Below, in pieces: positions 17,997 to 29,238 of a DNA stretch of 44,398 bases; the first letter of the stretch is position 1, and every line of letters starts with the position of its first letter. The position numbers and the translations under genes were made by a program. The stretch comes from Prorocentrum cordatum (lineage: Eukaryota; Sar; Dinophyceae; Prorocentrales; Prorocentraceae), in contig CAUYUJ010004569.1 in assembly GCA_963575745.1 (NCBI GenBank), positions 1 to 44,398 of the forward strand. The letters are read 5' to 3'. The notes beneath the pieces were generated by a model that made no database searches, had not been told where the DNA came from, and saw only the letters and a program-made list of their open reading frames with translations.

Positions 17997-18588
17997 GAGC
18001 TACCTGTTGAACTTCACTTAATACACTCTGCCAAGCTTTGTCGTGTGCACAGAGCTCGAAAGATGATTGACCAGACTGAGCTTCAACTTCTTTGGAAAAC
18101 TGCTCCCTCCACCGCCCATCGACCACCCCTTGTACAAGTGTATCTAAGTTCAACGGAGTGCGAAGAGTGCGTCCACCACGAGAGAAATCTAATACATACC
18201 GTGCTCGAGACTGCAAAAGATAGTGATCCCATGTGCGCTGCACTGGTGCCATTCGAAGTTGCATCCTTCGCTTGTTCAAGATACTGGAATCAACCAGACT
18301 AGCTGGCGACGCGCGTGGGACACCAAGATAATCAACCCTGGAACTCGAAGCCCGCCCATGATACGTAGCATGGCCTCTGATGTAACTGTTAGCTAAACAC
18401 AACTTAACCTTCACCATGAAATCTCGCAACTGCGTCATACAATGATGCTCCTGCTGGGGTCGCAGCGGCCCAACAAGATTATGTTCATCAGGAAACACAT
18501 TACGAACAAGCGTCCCTGCATAAGCATTGGTGTTTCCGCCAAAAACTATAGAACATCGGTCGGGTCGACAGCGACGTACCTGATCCAT
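17950..18588 (-). pseudogene. Endonuclease/exonuclease/phosphatase-fold remnant of LINE A
   Basis: It reads CSIVFGGNTNAYAGT, VGPLRPQQEHHCMTQLRDFM, VKLCLANSYIRGHATYHGRA and SSRVDYLGVPRA. This is the G(D)xNA ... N ... LC-ANS ... T-HG ... S-R-DY pattern of LINE endonucleases. The catalytic D of GDTN is N (GGNTNA) and the final SDH is not seen in this frame. The N-terminal half is not recognisable. Confidence 0.6.
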
Positions 18589-19134
18589 TCAAGCGATCAT
18601 CTGTGCCATTGTTTTTTGAAGGTCAGAATCCCCATGTACAATACGCAACAATCAACAACAAATGCAAGCGGCCTGGCCGTAGTTCGACTGCACCCAGACG
18701 CCCTTGTACTCCTGCGGGCGGGCAATGCATCTGTGCTATGTGCCGTGGTCGGAAGAGCCGCCGCCGAAGTCGGATTGGTACACCAGCGTGTGACGAGACA
18801 GGCGGTCGTCGTCCACATCCCCAGTTCAATATATGTGCGTGAAGATCTGTGAAAGTCGTACATTGCCCGTCCGTTTGCCGTCGTGTTAGTCTAGCCCTTG
18901 TGAAGAATACGGTATCGTTAGTCCAGTAGGCTTCACTGATCCCTACTGCTCTGCCACTCTGAATCCGGGGCGTGACGTTGTGAACCATAAAAAGAAAGCG
19001 TGCATGCATGGCGGGCCGCGCGCCGCGACTGAAAGTGCCTATATGGAGGGGTAAGGGAGCGCCGGGTAGAGGAGAACACACATCCCTGGGACCGCGCAGG
19101 GTGTGTGAAGGGTCCTGTGCCAGGGCGGCTGGAG

Positions 19135-19255
19135 GAGGAGGAGGAGGAGGAGGAGGACGAGGAGGAGGAGGAGGAGAGGGAGAAGGAGGAGGATGAGGAG
19201 GGGGAGGAGGAGGAGGCCGAGGAGGATGAGGACGGGGAGGAGGAGGATGAGAACC
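19135..19255. repeat. (GGA)n microsatellite
   Basis: Purine-rich GAG/GGA run just 3' of the last channel exon. Confidence 0.85.
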
Positions 19256-19278
19256 CCCATCCTCCATTCTCTCCTGCC

Positions 19279-19417
19279 CTACCCATGGTAGTGGTGGTGG
19301 AAAATTGACCCATCAGCCTCAGAGGGGCGGGTGCTGCGGCGCCGCGCGCGGCCGGGCTCCGCGAGCGCGGGGAGGAAGTCGCACCAGTTGCGCGGGCTGG
19401 CCTGCGGCTTGGGCGGC
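19279..19417 (-). CDS. Channel exon: C-terminal tail, probable stop at 19279
   Basis: After CCACAG it reads PPKPQASPRNWCDFLPALAE, PGRARRRSTRPSEADG and SIFHHHYHG before TAG. It joins in phase to KELAY-R. A GC donor at TCTGAG|GCTGAT could continue the gene, but no later exon was found. Confidence 0.55.
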
Positions 19418-22400
19418 CTGTGGTTAGGTTGGGCATGGCCTCCTGCAGGCGGATTGTGGACCAACAGAAAGAATCAACAAAGAACTTCAACATAGCCAAA
19501 ATTCGTCAAACATCGTCTCCCTAGTAGGTTTTGACTAAGTTTGAACATTCCCCCTGTAAGAGGGACATGCCCGAATCAAGCCTGTAGGCCAACTCCTTCA
19601 GCGCGAGGGCGCCGCTGTGCAACGCCTGCTCGATGCTGCGGTGCCGACGGAGGAGCCTGGGGAACTTGCACACCACCTTGTCAGATAACTCGTTCTGGGG
19701 GCCTTCCTGGGTGCACTCGATCCAGTCGTGCGTCGATGCCGCGCCGAACGCCAGTCGACTCGGCTCGCACTCGAGCCGATGTTGCACCGAGCTGATATAG
19801 AATTGGTGTCGAACTAAAGTCACACTGCAATGAAACAGGTCCGCGGAACGGGCCGCAGAAACGTCCCAAGACACCCGACGTCGTGACTGTTTCGATGACG
19901 TGGACACCTGTAGGTATGGACCCCTTCTGGGGAAACGGATTTTCGTCCTGACTCGTGTTTTGATGTTGGAGGCCTGGAAATGGGCAGCAACACCAACACA
20001 GGGGACTGCCTCCACAAAGGGAAGACGATCCTAGATTTCGGTGCTGGTGGCAATAGTTCGGTCCCCGTGAAGCCGGAATCTTACCACAATCAGCGAGATC
20101 GAGATCTTCTTCCCTCGGTGAAGGCACACTGCCGAGATTTGAGCAGGAACCGACCGTCCCGGCATTCTTATAGTCCTACCACGATATGTTTTTAGAACCC
20201 ACAAGATTTTCAAACCACAACAGCAATGTTCTTATACCATAAACCTGATGTGATAAAACAAGACAGACTCCGCCAGAAATGTTCTAAGAACATTTCGTGG
20301 AAACCACACAAGGTTCTTAGAACATTGTTCTGGTAGGGCTATAGGCGAGCCAGGACGCTTCGCCACTACTTGAGATACTGGTGTTGGTGTCAGCCTCTAG
20401 GCCTGCGATGACGGCCCCAAGGCCCAGCAAGGGCCCTCGGAAGCCAAGAACCAAAACATCCGCCGCCCTGCTTTTGCTCGCGACGCGAGGGCGTCTGGGC
20501 CCCCAGGACGAGCAGCAGGTCGGGCGTGTCCCCCCACAGAAGGCTTCTGGACGAAAAAAACAAAAGCATGCAAAACATACATACATACATATATATATAT
20601 ATACACACTATATTATATATAATATATAAATACTCCAAACATCGCCCCCAGACTATAGACCATTTGTTTGACTATTTCTGGATCTTCCCCCTGTGGAGGG
20701 ACTGGCCCGACTCGAGAACGAGAATCTGCACCTTGTGGTACGCGCTGGCGCCGAGCACCGCCAGCTCGGAGTCGGCCACCGCGCCGGCGGCGGCGGTGCG
20801 CACGCGGTCCGCGAAGAAGAGGGACGCCTCCCCGAACCACGCGCCGGCCATGAGGTCCACCTGGGCGGCGCAGACTTCTTGTTTTGGTCGGCGGTCACGA
20901 GCACTTGGTCGGGTCGGGCGAAAGGGGGGGATAGCAGAGGTGGGGTTTGAGAATCAGCTCGCGTGGCTGAGCTTCCCGGCGCCTCCCGGCGCCGGGAGGC
21001 GCCCATGTATCGAGGAATGGGCCCGGCGGCGGGGCCGGGACCAGCTGCATGCGGCAGATGTCTTAACCCCCCCTTTCCCTATCCCCCCCTTGCGCTCGGG
21101 CCGAACATTCTGGTCGGCAGTGTCACCAGCAAGGCAGGTACTAGTCAAGCACGGGTGGGCGCTAGCTCCAGACACGGACTGCGGCACGGGAGGAGCCGGG
21201 CAGAGGGGGGAGGCGGCGAAGCAAGGAAGTCTTTCGGAAAGAGCGACCCTACGCCGCAGCGCACGCGGGCCGGCAGCGCGGTACGCTTCGCAGGAAGCGG
21301 AAGCGAGGGCACCCAGGCGCGCACGTGCGCGGGCAGCTTGCGCGCGCATGTCGGCACAATCGAACCCGTTTCGGACTTACGCGGGCTGATTACAGAAGCG
21401 GCTTACGCGCAAACGATGAAACTTACGCGCGCATTCGGCACGCCGCTCACCTCTCCGACGACAATGGGCCAGAGCTCCGACGATATCATATGTTCACTCC
21501 ATGCTTTACTCCTGGATTTCAGAGGCCCTTGGCTTGAAGACCCAAATATACGGCGGAATGTTTTCCGTTTCGGGCGTTTTGCCTAGATGGGCCCCAGGAT
21601 TAGATCGGGCATGTCGCCCTACAGGCAACTCTGGGAGCAAGATAAAAATAGTGAAACAAGACTCAAACCTATTCAACCAAATACTTCCTGACAATTTCTG
21701 AACAGTCCTCCTGGGGGACGCGCCCGACTTAACCCCAGGACCATCAAAATGGGTCCAGGGCGAGCATCTTGCCCTGGAAAAAAGACAGCCAGGACCTCCA
21801 TGACCCGTGAATCGGAAAAAAACGTATTAGCAGATGTCTGGACCCAGACCTCCTCGCAAAGCGAACAATGACGACCTTCTCCTCTTCCTCCTCCTCCTCC
21901 TCTTCCTCTTCCTCGCCCTCCTCCTCCTCCTCCTCCTCCTCCTCCTCCTCCTCCATTTCCTCTTCCTCCTCCCGCACAGCTCTAAATCTCCAGGGGCCCG
22001 TCGTGGGCCCCAGGATTGGCAAAAACTACTCCTGGTGAAATGCCAGTCCTGAAGATTTGGGAGGCCTCCTGGGAGGTCTCTGTCAGGAAGATGAAAGGCT
22101 GCAAGCCCGAGTGAGGGACCGCTGAACTGAATTAGGCCAGATTGATCCTTGCCTGGGACTCGGCCAATTTAAGAAGGGAATTCAGCTCGATTGCAGGGGA
22201 TTGGAACGGTTTGAGCGAGATAAAACCACATCAGGTCAGCTATCCACTGGGAATTGACCAACTACGATTCAGAATGCAATTTCCCAGGAGTTGCTTCCTA
22301 GGGGAATGGGTTCAGACCTCCAGGCGGTGACGTTGTGAAATTTTCGATGGGAAATCAAGAACACCAGAACATATTCAAGCATAGACACAAAAAACGCACC

Positions 22401-23629
22401 CCTGACCATGTTTGTACTATTTTTTGACATTCCTCATGTGGAGGGGCGGGCCCAAATGGAAAAGCAAGAACACCAGAACAGATTGAGGCATAGGCGAAAA
22501 ATGCACCCCAGACCATGTTTGTACTATTTTTTGACATTCCTCCTGTGGAGGGACGGGCCCGACTTCACGCGACGTCGATGTCTCGGGAACTTACCAGTAC
22601 TCGCTTTGGCCCTCCTGCGCCTCTCTGCAAGAGGGGGGAGCCGGGGCCCCCGTCGCCACGTGGGGGCCCGCCCCGGGAACCGCACGCGGCGCCCCAGAAA
22701 GACATCCTGGGGGGCAGCGATGTCGGTATCCCCTGAGATCCGCTCGGCAAAATCGGGGCGCCAGGGTCTCGGGGTCCCCCCAGGCCCACGACGTCACGGT
22801 TTTTCTTTCGCAGCGCGGACCCCCCCCGAGGTCTCGACCGAGGCCCGCTCGCCTTGAGCACGTTTCTGGCTGCCCTGGCGCTCTGTGAGGGCCCCGTGAG
22901 GGCCCCAGGAACCGAAAATGTCAGAGCGCAGCCCAAAAGACACCCTTTTCACGCATCGGCCAGCTCTGTGATCACGTCAGCCAGCGTGGAACTCAAACAA
23001 TGCGTCCGCACCATGTGGGGGTCAAGTTTAGGCCGTGGTAAGGGACAAAAACCCCCAAATGAGGTTGCGGTGGAGGATGGAGAGGACGACGACGACGGGG
23101 AAGAGGAGGAGGGCGACAGGCAAGGATGAGCCTGGCGAAAAGGAAAGGAGGGCAAGGGCGAGGAGGCGGAGGGAGCAGGTGGTGGAGGAGGAAAGGGGCG
23201 ATAAGCGAGAAGGAGTGCAGGGGAGGGCGAAAAGGGCGAGGGCGAAAACGAGGAGGTGGCGGCGGAGGCGGCAGGGGGTCTCGGCAACACGTGCGCAAAC
23301 TTCTATGAAAACCCCATGTGCCATGTCGTGCTCTCTTTCAAGACGGAATGCGGCATGCGATTTCGCATGCCTATACGGCCACCCTTCTCGGCGGCGAGCT
23401 GGACTGGACTGGAGAGGCCGCGCCTTCACGACGCATCGGCAAACAAAGCACCACGCGAGATTACGAAGGCCATGGGGCAAATAAAAGGTAGCATCGCAAA
23501 TGCAATCTCGGCGAAACGGAAGCGCTGCGCGTTGGTCAGTGCTGGGCGGCGGATGACAATACATGTTCGAATCAGCATGCAAGAAACGAGAGAGAGAGAA
23601 CAAAAAAACAAAGAAGGAACGAATTATAT

Positions 23630-23688
<59 letters not shown>

Positions 23689-26600
23689 GCGAAACATGTG
23701 TACATATAAGTAGAACGAGAAAGAGAAAGCGAGAGAGAAAGAGAGAGAGAACGAGAGAGACATAGAGGGAGAGAGAGAGAGAGAGAGAGTTAACAGCGAC
23801 GAGGGGGAGAGGGCACTGAACTAAACTAGCCTGCGATAGTGCATCACTGCGGCCTCCCAGTGGGCGGGCGCGCTTATCAGCAGAAATGTTAGACGATCCG
23901 CATCGCCCCCCGCCACGTTCAGAGCGCGAGCGTATATATAGTGACCCCATTGACGGCTAGGTCGTCCTCGTCTGCGGCGAACATTCCACCTTCTGGGTGA
24001 GATCTCGAACGCTTGCCCTTCTTGGGGGGGCATGTGTCTAGACAGCGTGCTTGGCAGACCTCGGGCAAACTTCCTATAGTAGTTGAGTTGTCTCTGCAAC
24101 AAAATTGCCGATGGACGCCCGACGTTGCTTCGATATCTTGCTTCAGCGTTGCGCGCTCTCGAAAGTAAGCTGGCGGAGCGTCGTGGATCTCCTGTGGGCA
24201 CCGAGCTTGAATACCGCCAAGTTCTTCACGGCCAAAAGCAAGAAGCATACATGATTCAAGCCCGCGCAGCAACTTCGGGGGGAAAACGCGTTTCAAATAC
24301 CAAGGTATTACGCTGTCGAGACACGTCGGCGTGGTTCCAAGTAGTACCGAGGGGTTGGAAATACCCTCTCGCTTCACCGATACCTCTGGTCAGCTCTGTC
24401 TCGGGTTTCCCACCAATGCTCAGATGCCCAACCATCTACAGAGTTGCCTTGGAACTGAATCGCTTCGCCTCCTGGCCCAAATACTGTAGCCGCGCGCCCA
24501 ATGCGCAGCGCTATTGTGTTGCTGGCACCGAGCTCCGAGACGAGCGCCATCCCAATGCCTGCGATGATGTCTAGATGCGTCTGGCGAGTACTCAGGCATT
24601 CCAATTCCAGGAGAGCGTCGCTGGCACGCAGCATGCCCCTCGCGATGAGATAGGCATCTTGGGGTCGAGAGGTCGCTGTTATTCAAAACATGCACGGCGA
24701 TGACAAACAACTGAGGCGACAAACGGCACCCTTGAGCGATCCCTGCGTTCTGCGACCTCTGCGAAGACGTGGCTTCTGCCCTTCTCGCGACGAACTTGCG
24801 GGCGGCACGCGTACCACTGGTCATCGCAAGCGTGTCTGGATGTGTTTCAAACTGCCGCAAAGCGCGAATGAAGCCATCAGGCTTGACGCGGTCGAACGCT
24901 TCGAAATAACATTCTCGGAGTCGATCCCCCACTCTTACTGATTTGATCTAGTGGGAAACAACTCTCGCGAGTGCCTTGTCGCATTGGTCTAGTTTCTTGG
25001 TTGCGACTCGTTGCCCGCGTTGAATATTGCGACACTATTTGTTTTTTTTTTTTTCCACTCTTTTGGCACTTCCCTCTGCTGACAGCGCCCATCGCAAAGT
25101 TCCTGAGGCATTTCCAAAGTTGCATTGTTCCGCCGCAGAACTTGCCAGAGATCCGGCGGCGCATCGTCATTCCCGACTGCCCTCTAAGCCTTCAGTGCGT
25201 TGACTGCTCCGCGACGTTCTTCGAGTGGTATATGCCCCGCGTAAATGTTCAGGGAGGCCGCATTGCGTTGTTATTCAGGAATGGTTTCGGGCCCATCGTG
25301 CAGCTTCCATTGCACGTCCTCAAAATAATATGCGACGGTCTCTGCCTTCTGATCGGCATCTACTAAGTCGCCATGCTTGTCTCGCAGCCGCCCATGGCAA
25401 GGCGCTGGCTTTTTTCCCGAGAGAACGGGTGATCGCTTTCCAGCCTCCATTTTGGATCGCATCGCCGAGCCATGTCTTGTCCGCGCGCGCAGAGAATATT
25501 GCACTTGCTTGTTCAAAGACTTCACGTCCGCGGAGACATCCAAGGACGGCGCGGAGTAGCAGCGAGGGCGGGCATGTTCTCCATGGCGGACTCAAGCATG
25601 CATTCTGCTATAGTGCTTCCCTTCTGTTGTAAAGCATCCTGCTTGTTCCCCGCCTTCTTGATGAAGCCCTCGATGTCGTCTGCGGCTACGCGTCTGAACC
25701 GCGGTGCGCCCCGCTCTCGCCGCGGCGGACGTGGAGCGCGGACGGCAATGGGCGCGCCAATATTTAAATCACCGAAACATACGAAATTGTGCGATTGAAG
25801 AGCAATGCGCCGGTCTGTCCGGATATCCCGCGCGTTAGAGAGCCATCGCGACTCAACGACAACATCAAGATCTCCTGCTCGGACTGGCCCCGCGGGGTCC
25901 ACTTCGACGTCGCAGCGGGGCGCCGTTGCCTCCGCTGGCGCATCGAAAAACAGATTCGCCATGCGTGTATTGGCGGCAATGCGAAGTTCCAGCAGCGGTG
26001 CTCTGATTGACCGCGGGCGCCGATTGCCCATGATGTTCAGAAACACATGCGCGCGCCAAAATCTCAGCTTCTCCGGCAAATCTTCTCGGCAACCTAGCGT
26101 GGAAGTCGCCCGGCAATTAATCTGGGCCATGAGACCTGCAGCGCGCGGAAAAATGCTCCGAGCCTGCATGGAAGTCGCGGCGGACGTCGCAATCGCGCGC
26201 GTTCGTCCGCGCGCGCTGTCAATAGAAACAACGCCATCTCCTGTTGCCCGTGCCCGCTAACTCACAATGCGATTGTCGTATTCTAAGTGTCCTTCGATTG
26301 GTCGCCGTGTCCAGAGCGCCTCGATGAAGCGCGCGCCCGCGCATTCTCTTCCAGCAACCTTTGGTCCGGATGGAAGTCCAGATGGCCATCAACATTTGCG
26401 AACTTCGAACCGCCGCAGTTCGTCTCTTGCAGACAAAGAACTGCGCTGTCCAAGTCGCGCATTTGTTGGATGAGCTTGGGAAATTTGCGCGGACTGCTGT
26501 TGGCGATGCCTTCGACATTCCAGAAGGCAGTCCTGCCGCGCGGCATAGGCCAGCACGCGTATGTTACCCATTCGCCAGCTCGAGCTCTTCCAGGGAAACC

Positions 26601-29065
26601 GATGCGCTGCGCCCCTCACGGTTATCCGCCCCCCATTCCTTCCCCTTCCCGTCCCCTTTTGGCCGCTGGTCCGAGCATATCGCTGGCGCGCGTGATAAGG
26701 TGCTCCACCTCGGGGCTCTGCGTGAGCTCCCCACATTGCTTCCACGCTCCTTCCCAAAAATGCGAAGATTGCTGTTGGAAGCGTTCGCTATCACACCTGG
26801 GTCTTTCACCATCTTCATCGTGGGTTTGACGGCATCAACACGTACCTCTCCACTTGAAAACGCCCATTTCAAAACATGCCCCCGTAACCCGCACAAGAAA
26901 CTTTCTGGAAATCACTTCTCAATAAGTTGATCGGCCCGGGTTCACACTGCATTCCCATAAGCCGATAAGGGAAGATCTGCGTTTCCCCGACGGTGTTGAC
27001 AAAGGCGTCCTGGGCAGCATTGCTGTGGAACCTTATGATAAGGATGCTGTTGAACTCGCCCTCGGTGAAAGTATCGATGTGCGCTGGCGGCTTGATGCGC
27101 CCAAGCTGTTGCTTGAGGAAGTCCGTGGCCTTACCAACGCTTGAAAAATCACCCAAACCTCCAACGACAGCGTTGCCTTCGTTGTGCCTGTTCGTGGTGA
27201 GTGCCGCCACGTGGCGCTCGAGTTCGTTACTATTCGCCTCCATCGCACTGCCCATGCTCCGTGCGGAACCTGTATCAGCAAAAGCTGGGTACGACGGTTG
27301 GGTCTCAAGTGCTGTGACCCTCCTGGAGATGTCGCCGATGGCTGATCGTAGCGGTTGCGCTGCAGTTCGAAGGTCGTGTTGGGAAATTGCATGTTGCTTG
27401 ATCGCCCGGGAATCGTTTTGACAAGGGTAGGAGTTGCTCACGTAGTATCTGTCTGAACTAACCCAGTGAGAGTCCATCCGCATCGGCACTTGTTGCTATG
27501 CCTGCTGGTTGTGCCGCAGTGGTCGATCCAGCTCCTAACCTCCTCCTTTGCCTCCGCGTCCGAATTCTCCTCGGTCGATCCCGGCCGCGGCCGCCAAGTT
27601 GTCCTGGCATTGGCGTCGGAGTCGAGGTGCACCCCCGAGGTCGGCCTCGTCACAAAGACCGTCCATCTCACGTAGAGGTCTGTGGATCCTGTGCTGCTTA
27701 GCTCTCCCCGCGAGCCGCTGCAGAACATCCTTACGGGAGTGCCAGCCCTGCGGCTATGCTTCGACGTAGGCGGAGACGATATATCCTGCGAAATGTCCTT
27801 CCACGAGAACAGGTTAGCAAGTCAGCAAGCTACGTATCAATGAGTATGGAGCGCAGGGTAAAGATCGGAATGCAGAGTGTGAGAACGATGCTGGAGCCTT
27901 TGAGCCAAAATGGCTACGGAGAGGGGGGAGATGAGAAGGGGGGGAAATGAGAAGGAAAAGGCCTTCTCGGCGGCGAGCGAGGGGGGGAAATGAGAAGGAT
28001 AACGCCTTCTCAGAAGGCGGCGGGACTGCTCAGAAACCTGTGCGCCTTCTGACAGGTTTTCGGCGTCTTCGGGGAAGGCTTAGAAAATTTCTCAAAAGGC
28101 CGTGGGGCTTGAAAGTCGTCTGACAAGGCTCAACCCTTCTCACTTAGCCCACTTGCTCGCCGCTGACCTTCGGGTGATAAGGAGGTTGAGGGGTGAAAAG
28201 AACCAACTGAGGGCAACTGCGATGGTTGTGATAGTGACGATGCTGGTGACGCGCCCCGACGACGCGTGATAACCATGCTGCGCCACGATGTGATCTCTCT
28301 ATCGATCTCACATTCGATCTCACTATCGGCCCCACTCGATCGACCTCACCATCGATCAATATCAATATCGATATCATTCAACCGATCTCTATCTTGACCT
28401 CACGGCCGATTTCACCATCGATCCCACTATCAATCTCACCATCGCTGGCAGAGCCTCTACGATCTCACCCCCCCCACGTCGCACTATCGATCTCACGAGC
28501 GATGCTGGAAACCACTCTTATACGGTCGGGACACCACCGGGTCGCCATCGGTACACCACCAGGGCACCATGCCGACACCACAGGGACACCATCAGGACAC
28601 CATCGGAACACCACTCGGGGAACCGATCGGGAAACCACCAGGACACCATCGAGGCACCATAAAAACGCCACCAGGACACCATCAAGACCCCAATGGGGAC
28701 ATCAATTGGAACAACGACGGGACAACGACGGGACACAAACGGGACACCGACGGACCACCCGGCCACCGCTCGCCCACAAGGGGAGGTTCGGACTATTGTC
28801 CTGCTCCGCCCTAGCAACAGCGGGGCTCGCCCGCCCACGCAGCTTCGCCTCGCCTGCACGCACGACACGAAGCCGAAACCGATACCGATTTCCCGGTGGG
28901 GGGGCTCTCTGTTCCACTTTGACCTCACCCCCAAACCTCCGATACAAGCTTTGATATGTGTATGTGGTGTGGGCCTCCTCCTCCTCCTCATCATCATCAT
29001 CAGAATCATCATCCTCATCATCCTCATCCTCCTCATCCTCATCATCATCATCAGCATCATCATCA

Positions 29066-29108
<43 letters not shown>

Positions 29109-29203
29109 CCCCCTCCTCCTCCTCCCCCTCCTCCTCCTCCCCTCTCCTCCCCCTCCCTCCTCCTCCTCCTCCTCCTCCTCCTCCTCCTCCTCCTCCTCCT
29201 CCC

Positions 29204-29238
<35 letters not shown>

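Larger units (their letters stand above)
14406..18588 (-). mobile_element. Decayed LINE-type retrotransposon A (endonuclease, deleted RT, zinc-finger tail)
   Basis: Read on the minus strand, the pieces follow the order of dinoflagellate LINEs: apurinic-endonuclease C-terminus (18588-17950), linker with FYTAP (17996-17559), post-RT pieces (17180-15735), C2H2/CxxC zinc fingers (15700-15300) and a C-terminal domain (15248-14406). The distance between linker and post-RT pieces is too short for an RT palm and no YxDD-type motif is recognisable, so the RT core appears deleted. Frames change several times and stops interrupt it. It lies downstream of the last recognised channel exon. Confidence 0.6.
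23821..27920 (-). mobile_element. Decayed LINE-type retrotransposon B with spliced-leader relict at its 5' edge
   Basis: About 4.1 kb on the minus strand inside channel intron 7 (20861-29851). Order: leader relict (27920-27900), ORF1-like RRM-type protein (27489-26869), endonuclease (26546-25522), linker and RT (25543-24374) and post-RT domain (24201-23821). Stops and frame changes separate the pieces. The 3' end abuts a (GA)n tract. It is nearly full-length in domain content but cannot encode a working RT. Confidence 0.7.

Noticed and set aside
19677-19790. Extending the channel exon upstream through SSVQHRLECEPSRLAFGAAS
   Set aside because: The frame is open, but the ACAAGGTG repeat and CNBD alignment place the acceptor at 19677, giving AYHK-VVCKFPRLL.
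25430-25460. CCATTTTGG on the plus strand as another leader relict
   Set aside because: Only nine bases match, on the opposite strand, inside LINE B coding sequence; chance is sufficient.
27880-27930. Spliced-leader RNA gene
   Set aside because: The leader sequence is present, but no GT splice donor or Sm-site-like sequence follows; a relict fits better.
28290-28765. CRISPR-like repeat array
   Set aside because: Units are degenerate and adjacent without unique spacers of constant length; these are minisatellites in a eukaryotic intron.
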